From NCBI GenBank assembly GCA_015063225.1, contig SUSU01000006.1, forward strand, positions 1 to 64,000: a DNA stretch of 64,000 nt. Reading direction: 5' to 3'. The translations under genes and the position numbers were made by a program. The stretch is from Thermoplasmata archaeon. GTDB lineage: Archaea > Thermoplasmatota > Thermoplasmata > Methanomassiliicoccales > Methanomethylophilaceae. The notes below the pieces were generated by a model. It was not told where the DNA came from. It did no database searches and saw only the letters and a program-made list of their open reading frames with translations. Position 1 is the stretch's first letter; the number at the start of each line of letters is the position of its first letter. Of the stretch, positions 1 through 9,232 are shown piece by piece.

Positions 1-3000
1 AACAAGGGTACGCTGGACATAAGGAAGGCGGAGTTCAACCACATCCACTTCGACTCGGTGCTCGTCCGTTACGACGGCAGCGAGAAGACCCTGCTGATCA
101 CCGTCGACGCGGGATACGAGCTCCCCAGCGAGATTACGGTGGCGTACTCCGGCAACACCGGTACCGCCGTGGGAATCTACAACGCCACCGCCACGTTCAC
201 CGTGAGCGACAACTACGTAGCCATCCTCCCCATGTCCGCCACCCTCACCATCCACGATTTCAGCATGGACTTCGAGGTCGCGGCGTACAACGCCGTCTAT
301 GATGGCGCCGCCCACCCCGCCCTCGCCATAACCGTGGATCCGTCCATCGCCGACCCGTCGGTCACCTATTCTCTGGACGGTGTGGCTTACAGCGACGTGT
401 GCCCCTCTGTCACCGACGTCGGAAGCACCCTCGTGTACTACAGGATCACAGCTCCGCTGCAGGACGACGTCGACGGTTCCGTCACCGCCCAGGTCTCCGT
501 GCGCCCGGTGTCCTTCACCTCCGCAAGTGGATACAAGGTCTATGACACCACCCCGTTGACCCTCTCCACCGTCACCGTCGACGACGGATATAGCATCGCG
601 GCCGGACACACCGTTGTGCCCGCCGTCACCGGTACCATCACCAATTACGGAACCGCCGACAACGCGTTCACCGTGACCATCCTCGACAGCTCCGACAACG
701 ATGTCACCGCCAACTACGACGTGAAGTACAACGCAGGTACCCTGGAGATTAGGAAGGCTACCTATAACGGAACCATCGTCTTCCAGGACACAGAGGTCCG
801 CTACGACGGCACCCCGAAGACCCTGGAGATCACCGCGACCCCGGCTCTTCCCTCGGAGATCACCCCGGTCTACACAGGCAACTCCGGTACCGATATCGGC
901 ACATACCACGCCACCGTAACCTTCGAGGTCTCCGACAACTACAACGCCATCGAGGCGATGACCGCGGACCTGATCATCAGGACCTTCGACATGTCCTTCA
1001 CCGCCACGGCATATTCCGGCATCTACGACGGCGTCGCCCACGATGCCCTCACGGTCGTAGCCACTACTCCCGGCGCCGTGGTCACCTACTCGCTGGACGG
1101 ATCCGTCTTCAGTGACGTGTGCCCCACGATTAACGATGCCGGCTCGCTCCAGGTGTACTACAGGATTACAGCCCTCGGTTTCGACACCGTGAACGACTAC
1201 AAGGTCGCCAACGTCTCGAAGCTCAAGGTGTCCTTCACCTCCGCCGGAGCCTACAAGACCTACGATACCACCCCGCTGACCGAGTCCGGAGTCGTCATCA
1301 ACGACGGCTATGCTCTGGTCTCCGGCCACACATTCGCGGCCGACGTCACCGGCACCATCACCAACTTCGGAACCGCCGACAACACGTTCACCGTGACCAT
1401 CAGCGACAGTTCCGACAACGACGTCACCGCTAACTACGACCTCGAGTACAACTACGGAAGGCTGGAGATCAGGAAGGCCGTCTATTCCGGAACCATCGTC
1501 TTCCAGGACACCGAGGTCCGCTACGACGGCACCCCGAAGATGCTGGAGATCACCGCGACCCCGGCCCTCCCCTCGGAGATCACCCCGGTCTACACCAATA
1601 ACACCGGTACCGAGATCGATGTCTACCACGCCACCGTGACCTTCGAGGTCACCGCCAACTACGAGCCCATCGCCTCCATGTCCGCGGACCTGATCATCAG
1701 GACCTTCGACATCGATTACACCAAGACCGTGTACAGCGGAACCTACGACGGCACCGCCCACGCCGCCCTGACCCTCAGCGTCACCACCCTCGGTGCCGCT
1801 ATCCAGTACGCCGTGGACGGAGGGGCCCTCTCCGACACCGTCCCCCAGTTCACCGATGCCGGCACCAGGAGCGTGAGGTACGTCATCACCGCCCTCGGTT
1901 ACGACACCGTGGACGAGACCGTGAACGTCACCATCGACAAGTACAAGCTCACGGTGTCCTCCGGAAGCGCCTCCAAGACCTACGACGGCATCGCCCTGAC
2001 CGTCCCCGACCTCATCGTGACCGGGTCCCCGGTCGCCGGACACACCGTCAGCGGTACCGCCACCGGAACCGTTACCGATGTTGGTTCCGCGGTCAACCCG
2101 TTCACCGTATCCGTCATCGACGGCTCCGACAACGACGTTACCGCCAACTACGACATCCGCAAGGTCGAGGGTACCCTGAGCGTCAGCAAGGCCTTCGTGA
2201 CCATCGTCATCCTGGCCCACGAACCCTTCCAGTACGACGGCACCCCCAAGGAGCTCGAGTACACCGCCACTGGTCTCGCCCCCACCCACTCCGTCTACGT
2301 CCAGCTGAGGTACAACACCGCCACCGCCACGAACGTCAACCCCATCAACGCCGGCGACTACACCGTCACCGTGAGGACCTGGCAGATCATCGGCGGCGAC
2401 TCCTCCAACTACGATGTGGACTACAGTGCCGAGCAGACCATGAGCATCCTGCCTAGGTACATCGACGCCCCCGCCGCCGATGCCAGCGTGTTCGTCTACG
2501 ACGGTACCCTCAAGACCTACACGGTCGCCACCAGCAACCTGTACACCGTCTCCAACAACATGCAGTCCAATGCAGGCACCTACTATGTGACCATCAAGCT
2601 GAACGAGAAGACCAACAACGCCTGGAGCTCCACCGGAACCTCCGCAGACCTCACCTATCCCTTCGTCATAGAGAAGAGGAGCCTGAGCATCGTAGCCAAC
2701 CAGGTCTCCAAGGTCTACGGACAGAACGATCCCCAGTTCACCTACGTCGTCTACGGCGAGGCCCCCGGAGAGGTCGCCTGGTTCAGCGGATCACCCGCGG
2801 CCCTCACCCACAACCTCGGTACCAACGACATCGGTGTCGGCACCCTGCAGGTGGGCAACAACGGAGCCTTCAGAGCGGACAACTACACCTTCAGCTTCGA
2901 CGGTGTGGGCCGCTTCACCATCAACCCGCTGACTGTTGACATGCCCGCCGCTCCTGGTGAGTACGGAACCATCTACTACGACGGTACCGCCAAGGTTGCC

Positions 3001-3999
3001 TACGCCGACAGCGACTACTACACCGTCGCAGACGGAACCGCGACCGACGTGGGCACCTACACCGCCCACCTGACCCTGAAGGACACCGCCAACTACGTGT
3101 GGTCCGACACCCTCACCAGCGAGGTCAGGGACGTGCAGTACTGGATCGCCCTAGCCACCATAAACTTCTCCTACACGGTCTACGGCGGCGCCTACGACGG
3201 ACAGTGGCATGATGTCCTCACCGTCCTCAACGCCGACGGGTCCACAGTGGAGTACAGTCTCGACCAGATCACCTGGCAGTCCGATATCCCCAAGGTCAAG
3301 GATGCAATCGACTCCGGCATCGTGTACTTGCGCGCGACCAAGCTCTACTGCGAGGACTTCCTCGAGGAGATCCAGTTCACGATTACCAAGGTGCAGCTCG
3401 ACGTGTACGTCGACGACAAGACCTGGCTCACCTACCAGCCCATGCCGGAGTTCACTTTCACCGGTAGGGGATACGTGGGCAACGACGACGCCAGCAGCCT
3501 TACGTGCATGATCGACCTCGTGACCACCTACGGCTCCGGCAGCCCCTACGGAGATTATCCGATATTCTGCGCCGATGAGCCCGTGGATGTCAACTACGAT
3601 ATCGTCATGCACAACGGCACCCTCGCCGTGGCGCTCCACATGGTGAAGGTCATCTGGAACACCACCGAGTACGAGCACCGCGGCCGTGTCCTGCCCATCG
3701 ATGTCGAGATCGAGGACGAGACCGGCCACAGGACCCCCTGCGACGTCATCGTCACCGACATGGACGGAAACCCCGTGGAGTTCCGCGACGAGGGGGACTA
3801 CCTCGTGACCGTGGTCCTCCCCGACGGATACATCCTCGACCCCGCCGACACCGGCGGACTGACGCAGGAAGTGTCTATCATAGAGGGGTCCAAGAGCTTT
3901 GTCCTGTGGGCCGCCATCAGTCTGCTCTTCATCCTGATACTGATAGCCATCATCGTGGCGTACAGCATCAAGAAGAAGCGTGCCAGAGGCGCAGAGTAA
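1..3999 (+). CDS. Giant repeat-containing surface adhesin-like protein (5' truncated)
   Basis: The frame is open from base 1, so the gene starts upstream of the window; the GTG at 58 in the ORF track is not a real start. About 1,332 residues are visible, ending in TAA. The first ~720 residues are three related modules of about 240 aa carrying motifs such as 'VRYDGTPK', 'TPALPSEITPVY' and 'VYDTTPLT'. MBG/YDG-type modules follow ('KVYGQNDPQFTY' near residue 905). The C-terminus is a single hydrophobic helix ('LWAAISLLFILILIAIIVA') and a basic tail, so the protein is probably anchored with its repeats outside the cell. Such proteins serve adhesion in gut archaea and bacteria; the ligand cannot be inferred. 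The family call is firm and the role is inferred. Confidence 0.85.
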   Translation, partial: NKGTLDIRKAEFNHIHFDSVLVRYDGSEKTLLITVDAGYELPSEITVAYSGNTGTAVGIYNATATFTVSDNYVAILPMSATLTIHDFSMDFEVAAYNAVYDGAAHPALAITVDPSIADPSVTYSLDGVAYSDVCPSVTDVGSTLVYYRITAPLQDDVDGSVTAQVSVRPVSFTSASGYKVYDTTPLTLSTVTVDDGYSIAAGHTVVPAVTGTITNYGTADNAFTVTILDSSDNDVTANYDVKYNAGTLEIRKATYNGTIVFQDTEVRYDGTPKTLEITATPALPSEITPVYTGNSGTDIGTYHATVTFEVSDNYNAIEAMTADLIIRTFDMSFTATAYSGIYDGVAHDALTVVATTPGAVVTYSLDGSVFSDVCPTINDAGSLQVYYRITALGFDTVNDYKVANVSKLKVSFTSAGAYKTYDTTPLTESGVVINDGYALVSGHTFAADVTGTITNFGTADNTFTVTISDSSDNDVTANYDLEYNYGRLEIRKAVYSGTIVFQDTEVRYDGTPKMLEITATPALPSEITPVYTNNTGTEIDVYHATVTFEVTANYEPIASMSADLIIRTFDIDYTKTVYSGTYDGTAHAALTLSVTTLGAAIQYAVDGGALSDTVPQFTDAGTRSVRYVITALGYDTVDETVNVTIDKYKLTVSSGSASKTYDGIALTVPDLIVTGSPVAGHTVSGTATGTVTDVGSAVNPFTVSVIDGSDNDVTANYDIRKVEGTLSVSKAFVTIVILAHEPFQYDGTPKELEYTATGLAPTHSVYVQLRYNTATATNVNPINAGDYTVTVRTWQIIGGDSSNYDVDYSAEQTMSILPRYIDAPAADASVFVYDGTLKTYTVATSNLYTVSNNMQSNAGTYYVTIKLNEKTNNAWSSTGTSADLTYPFVIEKRSLSIVANQVSKVYGQNDPQFTYVVYGEAPGEVAWFSGSPAALTHNLGTNDIGVGTLQVGNNGAFRADNYTFSFDGVGRFTINPLTVDMPAAPGEYGTIYYDGTAKVAYADSDYYTVADGTATDVGTYTAHLTLKDTANYVWSDTLTSEVRDVQYWIALATINFSYTVYGGAYDGQWHDVLTVLNADGSTVEYSLDQITWQSDIPKVKDAIDSGIVYLRATKLYCEDFLEEIQFTITKVQLDVYVDDKTWLTYQPMPEFTFTGRGYVGNDDASSLTCMIDLVTTYGSGSPYGDYPIFCADEPVDVNYDIVMHNGTLAVALHMVKVIWNTTEYEHRGRVLPIDVEIEDETGHRTPCDVIVTDMDGNPVEFRDEGDYLVTVVLPDGYILDPADTGGLTQEVSIIEGSKSFVLWAAISLLFILILIAIIVAYSIKKKRARGAE

Positions 4000-4008
4000 A
4001 CATTTTAA

Positions 4009-4042
4009 GGGGATGATGGGAACATCGTCCCCTTCCTTTTTC
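4009..4042 (+). terminator. Stem-loop terminator after the adhesin gene
   Basis: An inverted repeat GGGGATGATG / CATCGTCCCC (one G-T pair) with a 4-nt loop lies 9 nt after the TAA and is followed by a T-rich tract. Confidence 0.6.
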
Positions 4043-4197
4043 CATACTGTTTCCTTTCTTCCATCTGTGCCCTAAGGTCTCCTCATCCATCTCCTGTCTG
4101 GTGGCTTTCGGAGTGTCCTCACAGATGCCCATCCGGCTCATTCTTGGAGGGATTGAAAGTAAGGGATGAAAAGGGGGATCACTCCCCCTAAATGATT

Positions 4198-4866
4198 TCA
4201 GCAGTAGATCTCCATGGAACCGGTCATCTTGCCGAAGTAGGCGCAGTTCGTGATGTAGATGATGGTCTGCGTCCCGAGTTCGTTTCCGGAAGCGCCGCCG
4301 GAGCCTCCGCTGTCATCCGACCAGGAACCCCTGTAGGTTATGTCGACTGTTCCGACGAGGGATTCCACGAGGACCTGGGAATCGCCGGCGAAGCTGAACA
4401 CCTGACCGTTGGAGATGGTGCTGCCGCCAGAGGTGACCTTGAACTTGGACTCGTCGAAGGAGAAGGTGAGGTCTATGGGGTAGAGGTCATCCGTGTCGAG
4501 TATCTTCGCGTTGAACTTCCCTTCGTAATCTCCGCGGTCGAAGGAAACCTTGAATTCAGTGTACAAGGACTCTTCCACGGTACCGGAAGCGGTCACGACG
4601 GAATCGCCGGAGGTCCACTTCCCTGTATAGGCGAAAGGTGCCGCGACGGGTGCGTCGATGCGGAAGCAGAGCTCCCTGTGGTCGGTGGTGACGCGGATGT
4701 CCGTTCCGCAGGAATAGGTCTCCCCGTCTATGGTGCACGTGATGTCGTCCTCGAGGGTTATGGTCATGGAGACCTCGTCCTCGTCTGTGATATAGGTGTA
4801 GATGGCGCCGGCCGTGATGATGATCGCTGCGGCCACTACCACCGAGAAATATGGCATCGGGTTCAT
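4198..4866 (-). CDS. Hypothetical membrane-anchored extracellular protein
   Basis: This is a 222-aa protein starting at the ATG at 4866, which has GGAGG six nt upstream; the track start at 5004 lacks such a site. Residues ~5-25 form one hydrophobic helix ('YFSVVVAAAIIITAGAIY'). The rest is a hydrophilic, Asp/Thr-rich beta-type domain, probably outside the cell, with a Gly/Ser-rich stretch ('DDSGGSGGASGN') near the end. No family is recognised. It converges on the adhesin gene. Function unknown. Confidence 0.7.
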   Translation of the reverse strand: MNPMPYFSVVVAAAIIITAGAIYTYITDEDEVSMTITLEDDITCTIDGETYSCGTDIRVTTDHRELCFRIDAPVAAPFAYTGKWTSGDSVVTASGTVEESLYTEFKVSFDRGDYEGKFNAKILDTDDLYPIDLTFSFDESKFKVTSGGSTISNGQVFSFAGDSQVLVESLVGTVDITYRGSWSDDSGGSGGASGNELGTQTIIYITNCAYFGKMTGSMEIYC

Positions 4867-5088
4867 GTGTTGCCTCCGGAAGGTCCCCATATCGGGGAAT
4901 CCGTCAATCGGTTTCCCGGGAGAATGGGAATCATCATCCTGCATACGGAACCGGACACTGCATAGATAATCCCTATCGTACCATTTCCGCACTATTGTCA
5001 ACAAACCGCTGTCAGGATGACTTCCGGGTGCTTGCCAGTCGTGGGTCCCGTTGAAATCATACGCTAAGCCTCCAATCGCAGCCCAGTC

Positions 5089-5328
5089 TTATCGAATTGG
5101 AGATGTTGAACGAGATGCTTTCGAGAGCGCCTTGTTCTCGCGCGATTTCGGAATGTTCTCATCGATGTGGTCGCCCGTAGTGAACTTGATCATGAAATTG
5201 CAGGATTCCACGACCGCCCTCCGCCCGTAATCCTTCCTCCACGTGTCCTCGTCCTCCATAAGAGCCAGCATATTCCTCCTGAATACGCCGTGGACGACGT
5301 ATCCGCGTTTCCCGCGGCTCTTCCTCAC
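5089..5328 (-). pseudogene. Remnant of a DDE transposase (C-terminal part)
   Basis: A 79-codon fragment reads 'DTWRKDYGRRAVVESCNF' followed by 'KSRENKALSKA'. This resembles the C-terminal catalytic-Glu region of IS4/IS5-type DDE transposases (pattern Y-R-VE-x-F-x-x-K). There is no upstream catalytic region and the reading frame degrades after 'SKA'. No terminal inverted repeats were found. The family call is tentative. Confidence 0.4.
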
Positions 5329-5334
5329 CGGTAG

Positions 5335-5484
5335 GTGGGTCTCACATCCCCCTGGATTACACCTTCATTCCGGAGGCGGAAGACGGAGTATCCCGTGTAT
5401 TCCACATCGGTGGGGAGCCAGACGGATTTGAGATTGTTGCAGCCGGAGTATGCGGGATGTTGTGCGATGTCATTCGTTATAACT
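5335..5484 (-). pseudogene. Fragment of a BspA-like leucine-rich repeat gene
   Basis: One minus-strand frame reads 'YSGCNNLKSVWLPTDVEYTG', which matches the LRR_5/BspA repeat pattern (F-x-GC-x-x-L-x-S-V-x-L-P). It has no start codon, is about 45 residues long and stops at TGA near 5335. It overlaps the end of the UPF0158 gene by a few bases. A relative at 51964-53481 in this window shows what an intact gene looks like. Confidence 0.4.
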
Positions 5485-5859
5485 TACCCCTGTGTCCTCG
5501 CACCATTCACGGGCCTTCCTCAGTATGAAATCCTCTTTGAAGGAATACCATTCATCCAAAAGCCCTAGGCATTCCACAGCCGTTCTGAATCTCCCGAATG
5601 CCCCATTTCCGGAGATTGCATGACCGAGCATCTCCGCCTTCGAATCATCCTCGATGCCGTCGATGAAACACTCCATGGCTCTGTATCCGACATTGTATTC
5701 GAAGAAGATGCACACTGTGTCATGCCCGTCGTCCGTTTCTTCATAATCATCGAATCCATCGAAACGATAGATTATCTCCCCGGTGTCGAGATCGATGTAC
5801 GCCTCCTGACCGGAATCAATGGCATCCGCTATATCGGAAAGCTTGACTCTGACGGACAT
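5470..5859 (-). CDS. UPF0158 family protein
   Basis: This is a 129-aa acidic cytoplasmic protein. The start is set at the ATG at 5859 ('MSVRVKLSDIADAID'), where family similarity begins; the track extends it upstream with Arg/Cys-rich sequence that does not look coding. The C-terminal signature 'GAFGRFRTAVECLGLLDEWY' and 'REWCEDTGV' is typical of UPF0158. The biochemical role of the family is unknown. Neighbours are remnants, so context gives no clue. Confidence 0.75.
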   Translation of the reverse strand: MSVRVKLSDIADAIDSGQEAYIDLDTGEIIYRFDGFDDYEETDDGHDTVCIFFEYNVGYRAMECFIDGIEDDSKAEMLGHAISGNGAFGRFRTAVECLGLLDEWYSFKEDFILRKAREWCEDTGVSYNE

Positions 5860-6257
5860 GATGCAGGAATCGAAATACTGATAGAAACCGATTCCTGCAC
5901 ATCGGGATTGTCTGCAACGTCTCCGCCTAATTTGCGACACGTATTGTTCGAAAACTTCTCCGGAACCTTATGGGTAAGTCTGCTCGTTTCGTTTATTGTT
6001 TTGTATAGCAAGCATCTTGTATCACATTAGAGAAGAGCATCACCATATTGCGGAATCATTTGGGAAGATTGAGGAAGTTTAACGGAAGATTGCAGCAATA
6101 ATGCAGACATTTAGGGTACGATTGAGGAACCATTGCGGAACATTGCGGAAGAACGGTGGCTATCAAGCAGTTCAGAATCCGGAAAGGAATCCATAATCCG
6201 GATCTTCCCAGGGCGCAGGTGCCAGCACACGGTTTTAATCTGCAACAGAACCCATCC
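5860..6257. other. Non-coding interval with short ATTGCGGAA repeats
   Basis: No convincing gene is seen. The interval is AT-richer than its surroundings and holds three copies of ATTGCGGAA (6047, 6132, 6142) and related GGAAGATTG words. Frames on both strands are open only briefly. It may be decayed coding sequence. Confidence 0.35.
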
Positions 6258-6899
6258 TCAGCGCACCCCGTCCCACTCCGCATGGAACTCCTCCAGGAAC
6301 ACCTCCATGAACCTGTGCCTTCCCTCGGCGATCCTCCTCGCGGTATCCGTGTTCATCATGTCCTTAAGCAGGAGGAGCTTCTCGTGGAAGTGGTCGATGG
6401 TCGTGCCCTCGCGAGAATAGTACGTCTCCGCATCCATATCCTCTACACTAACGGACCCCGGCACGTGCATCGGGCGCCCCCTGCTCCCGCCGTACGCGAA
6501 AGCCCTCCCGATGCCCACGGCACCTATGGCATCCAAACGGTCGGCGTCCTGCACGATCCTCCCCTCGAGGGTCTCCGGTACCACCGAATCCCTCCCCTTG
6601 AACGAGACCTCGGAGATGATCCGGACGACCCTCTCCTGCACATCATCCGGTATGCCGTTGTCGTCCATGAATTTCCGGGCGTTATCATGATCAGCGGAAT
6701 CGAAAAGCTTGCGGTCGTCGGCGTCGTGCAGCAGCGCGGCAAGCCTTATGATATCGATGTCCCCTCCCTCGGAATGCTGTATAGCCACCGCGGTATCGTG
6801 CACCCTGATGGAATGATAGAAATCGTGCCCGCTGGCATCTCCCCCGAACAGGTCCATGATGTAACCGCGGGCGTTGTCGAACACGGACTCCCCGAGCAT
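6258..6899 (-). CDS. HD-domain metal-dependent phosphohydrolase
   Basis: This is a 213-aa HD-superfamily protein. The ATG at 6899 ('MLGESVFDNARGYIMD') is preferred; the track's 120-residue extension runs antisense into gltX and its promoter. Visible HD residues are 'GHDFYHSIRVHD' (first His) and 'AALLHDADD' (HD dyad), with a later 'QDADRLDAIGAVG' motif supplying the distal Asp. This layout matches YedJ-like HD hydrolases acting on nucleotides or phosphate esters; the substrate is unknown. It is divergent from gltX with about 100 bp between starts. Confidence 0.8.
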   Translation of the reverse strand: MLGESVFDNARGYIMDLFGGDASGHDFYHSIRVHDTAVAIQHSEGGDIDIIRLAALLHDADDRKLFDSADHDNARKFMDDNGIPDDVQERVVRIISEVSFKGRDSVVPETLEGRIVQDADRLDAIGAVGIGRAFAYGGSRGRPMHVPGSVSVEDMDAETYYSREGTTIDHFHEKLLLLKDMMNTDTARRIAEGRHRFMEVFLEEFHAEWDGVR

Positions 6900-6972
6900 G
6901 ATATCGTCACTGCACCGCCGTATAAGCACATGTTGCCGGGACCTCCCTATATGGGGAGGGTCCGTGCCAACA

Positions 6973-6978
6973 TTTATA
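6973..6978 (+). promoter_or_regulatory. TATA box for gltX
   Basis: TTTATA lies 33 nt before the ATG at 7006. This places the transcription start just before that ATG and excludes the in-frame ATGs at 6874 and 6991. Confidence 0.6.
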
Positions 6979-7005
6979 CGCCCACCCCCGATGGTCCGCA
7001 ACATT

Positions 7006-8688
7006 ATGTCCGCCATCGAGGACGAGATAAGGAAACTCGCACTGCAGAACGCCGTCCAGTTCAAGGGACAGGCCAACCCCAAGGCCATAATCGGCAAGAT
7101 CCTCGGCACCCACCCGGAATGCCGTTCCGACGTCCCCGGTACCACCGAGCTCATCAACAAGATCGTGGGGGACGTCAACGCCATGTCCCCCGAGGCCCAG
7201 AAGGCGGAACTCGATTCCATCGATCCCTCCCTCGCCAAGAAGGAGAAAAAGGTCCGCACCTACGAGCTCGCCGATCTCAAGAACGTGGAGCAGGGGAAGA
7301 CCGTCATGAGGATCGCCCCTGGTCCCTCCGGTCCCCTCCACATCGGACACACCCGTGTCTCCGTCCTCAACGACGAGTACACCAAACGCTACGAGGGGAA
7401 ACTGATCCTCCGCTTCGAGGACACCAACCCCGAGAAGATCGACCCCGACGCTTACGACATGATCCCCGAGGACCTCGACTGGCTTGGCGTGAAGATCCAC
7501 GAGAAGTACATCCAGAGCGAGAGGTTCGAGCTCTACTACGATATCACCCGCAAACTCATCGAGCAGGGCAACGCCTACGTCTGCACCTGCGACCCCGAGG
7601 ACTGGAGGGCGAAGAAGGAGAAGAAGCAGGCCTGCCCCTGCAGGGACCTCCCCGTCAACGAGCAGATGGAACGCTACGACAAGCTCCTCAGCGGCGGATA
7701 CGCCCCGGGAGAGGCCATCGCCGTGGTCAAAACGGACATCGCCCACCCCAACCCCGCCGTCAGGGACTTCGTCGCCTTGAGGCTGGTGGACACCCCCCAC
7801 CCCCGCACCGGTTCCAAGTACCAGGCGTATCCCATGATGAATCTCTCAGTCGCCGTCGACGATCATCTGATGGGGATGACCCACGTCATCCGCGGGAAGG
7901 ACCACCTCAACAACACCGAGCGCCAGAAGTACGTGTTCGGTTACATGGGCTGGAAGATGCCCGAGTACCTCCACTACGGTCTCGTCAACATCCCCGACAC
8001 CGTTCTCAAGACATCGCTCATCAAGCAGAGCATCCGCGCCGGGGAGTACTCCGGATGGGACGACGTCCGCACCGGCACCGTGAGGGCCCTGGCACGCCGC
8101 GGCATCAAGCCCGAGGCGGTCCGCAGGTACTGGGTCGAATCCGGTATAAAATCCGTCGACATCGAGTTCTCCTGGGACAACCTCTACGGCATGAACAGGA
8201 GCATCATCGATCCCGTGTCCCACAGGTACTTCTTCGTGGAGGACCCCGTCCGTTACGACATCTCAGGCACATCTGAGCTCAAGGGAAGGGCTCCCCTCCT
8301 CCCCGACGACCCCTCCGCGGGCTTCAGGGAGTTCGATGTCCCCTCCCCCTACACCGTGTTCATCTCCGAGAAGGACTCCTCCGTGTTCGCCAAGGACGGC
8401 AGGATCCGCCTCAAGGACCTTTGCAACCTTTCCTACGGCACCCCCGCCAAGTACGACGGCAACGAGGTCTCCGACATCAGGAAGTACGGCATGAAGGCCG
8501 TCCAGTGGGTCGGCAGGGATTCCGTCCCCTGTACCGTGGCCATGCCCGACGGGAACGTCGTGAAGGGACTCGTGGAGTCCTCCCTCCTCGGTGAGAAAGG
8601 CGATTCCGTCCAGTTCGAGAGGTTCGGATTCGTCAGGATCGAGGAGAAGGACGCCGACCACGTCGGATGCGTGTTCACGCACGACTGA
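7006..8688 (+). CDS. gltX: Glutamyl-tRNA synthetase, archaeal type
   Basis: This 560-aa class I aminoacyl-tRNA synthetase charges tRNA-Glu, and in archaea without GlnRS also tRNA-Gln for later amidation. It has the N-terminal archaeal extension (residues 1-95), the HIGH motif 'PSGPLHIGHTRVSV' near residue 108, and the catalytic-domain stretch 'RFEDTNPEKIDPDAYD'. A KMSKS-like loop, 'DTVLKTSLIKQSIRAG', lies near residue 330. The C-terminal half is the beta-barrel anticodon-binding domain of the GlnRS-like archaeal class. ATG 7006 ('MSAIEDEIRKLALQNAV') fits both the promoter position and family N-termini. Length is normal. Confidence 0.95.
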   Translation: MSAIEDEIRKLALQNAVQFKGQANPKAIIGKILGTHPECRSDVPGTTELINKIVGDVNAMSPEAQKAELDSIDPSLAKKEKKVRTYELADLKNVEQGKTVMRIAPGPSGPLHIGHTRVSVLNDEYTKRYEGKLILRFEDTNPEKIDPDAYDMIPEDLDWLGVKIHEKYIQSERFELYYDITRKLIEQGNAYVCTCDPEDWRAKKEKKQACPCRDLPVNEQMERYDKLLSGGYAPGEAIAVVKTDIAHPNPAVRDFVALRLVDTPHPRTGSKYQAYPMMNLSVAVDDHLMGMTHVIRGKDHLNNTERQKYVFGYMGWKMPEYLHYGLVNIPDTVLKTSLIKQSIRAGEYSGWDDVRTGTVRALARRGIKPEAVRRYWVESGIKSVDIEFSWDNLYGMNRSIIDPVSHRYFFVEDPVRYDISGTSELKGRAPLLPDDPSAGFREFDVPSPYTVFISEKDSSVFAKDGRIRLKDLCNLSYGTPAKYDGNEVSDIRKYGMKAVQWVGRDSVPCTVAMPDGNVVKGLVESSLLGEKGDSVQFERFGFVRIEEKDADHVGCVFTHD

Positions 8689-8784
8689 TTCTGCAGTCCG
8701 CACCATATTGCGACTGCCGGCATCTGGAGTGCATGCACCTACTCCTTATGCATCCCGAATGATGTCTGTACCGGGAGGGAACCT

Positions 8785-9114
8785 GTGGTAATCGATGACG
8801 ATTCCGAATATCTCGTCTCAGATGATCTCACATTGGACGATTTGAGATCATTGGTGGGGATGTATGCACCACTTTATGGTTTCGCCAAGGTTTTCCTTTT
8901 CGGTTCACGTGCCCGTGGTGTTTTCATCGACGACAGCGACTTCGATTTCTGCGTCGTTCCCGGCGAGGGGTGCGATTTACTGGCTCTCGGAGGTTTCCTG
9001 ATGGATATGGAGGATTGTCTCGGGAAAGAGGTCAGTGTTGTCTCTAAGAATGGGATGAAACCTTATTTCCTCAGGTCCATCGAATCCGATATGAGGTTGC
9101 TCTATGAAGCTTGA
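8785..9114 (+). CDS. MNT-type nucleotidyltransferase (MntA-like)
   Basis: This 109-aa minimal nucleotidyltransferase starts at GTG 8785, with GGGAGGGA five nt upstream. The active-site motif 'FLFGSRARGVFIDDSDFDF' has the GSxARG loop and the two metal-binding Asp residues. Such proteins are usually the antitoxin (AMPylating) half of HEPN-MNT modules or stand-alone DUF4433-like enzymes. A HEPN partner would be expected right after it, but only a 17-codon overlapping stub is present. It is probably an orphan or decayed toxin-antitoxin half. Confidence 0.8.
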   Translation: MVIDDDSEYLVSDDLTLDDLRSLVGMYAPLYGFAKVFLFGSRARGVFIDDSDFDFCVVPGEGCDLLALGGFLMDMEDCLGKEVSVVSKNGMKPYFLRSIESDMRLLYEA

Positions 9115-9157
9115 GATCGAGACTTCGAGGAGTATCGTTGACTATTTCGCGCAATGA
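9104..9157 (+). pseudogene. Truncated partner ORF overlapping the nucleotidyltransferase
   Basis: An ATG at 9104 inside the end of the nucleotidyltransferase opens a 17-codon frame ('MKLEIETSRSIVDYFAQ') and then stops at TGA. The position and overlap are those of a HEPN (HepT) partner gene, but nothing HEPN-like follows. Interpretation as a deletion remnant is inference. Confidence 0.3.
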
Positions 9158-9232
9158 ACGATTTTATCGATTCGAATGTGCGCGGTCGGCGGAATACCAA
9201 TCAAGTTCGGGTAGGTGATCCACGCCGTGTAT

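Noticed and set aside
3151-3729. 192-aa minus-strand ORF in the adhesin
   Set aside because: Antisense shadow of the repeat region, Val/Gly/Asp-rich.
5565-5759. 64-aa ORF inside the UPF0158 gene
   Set aside because: Alternative-frame shadow of the UPF0158 gene with Met/Ser/Arg bias.
6156-8276. 706-aa plus-strand ORF
   Set aside because: Arg/Pro/His-rich shadow overlapping both the HD gene (antisense) and gltX (other frame).
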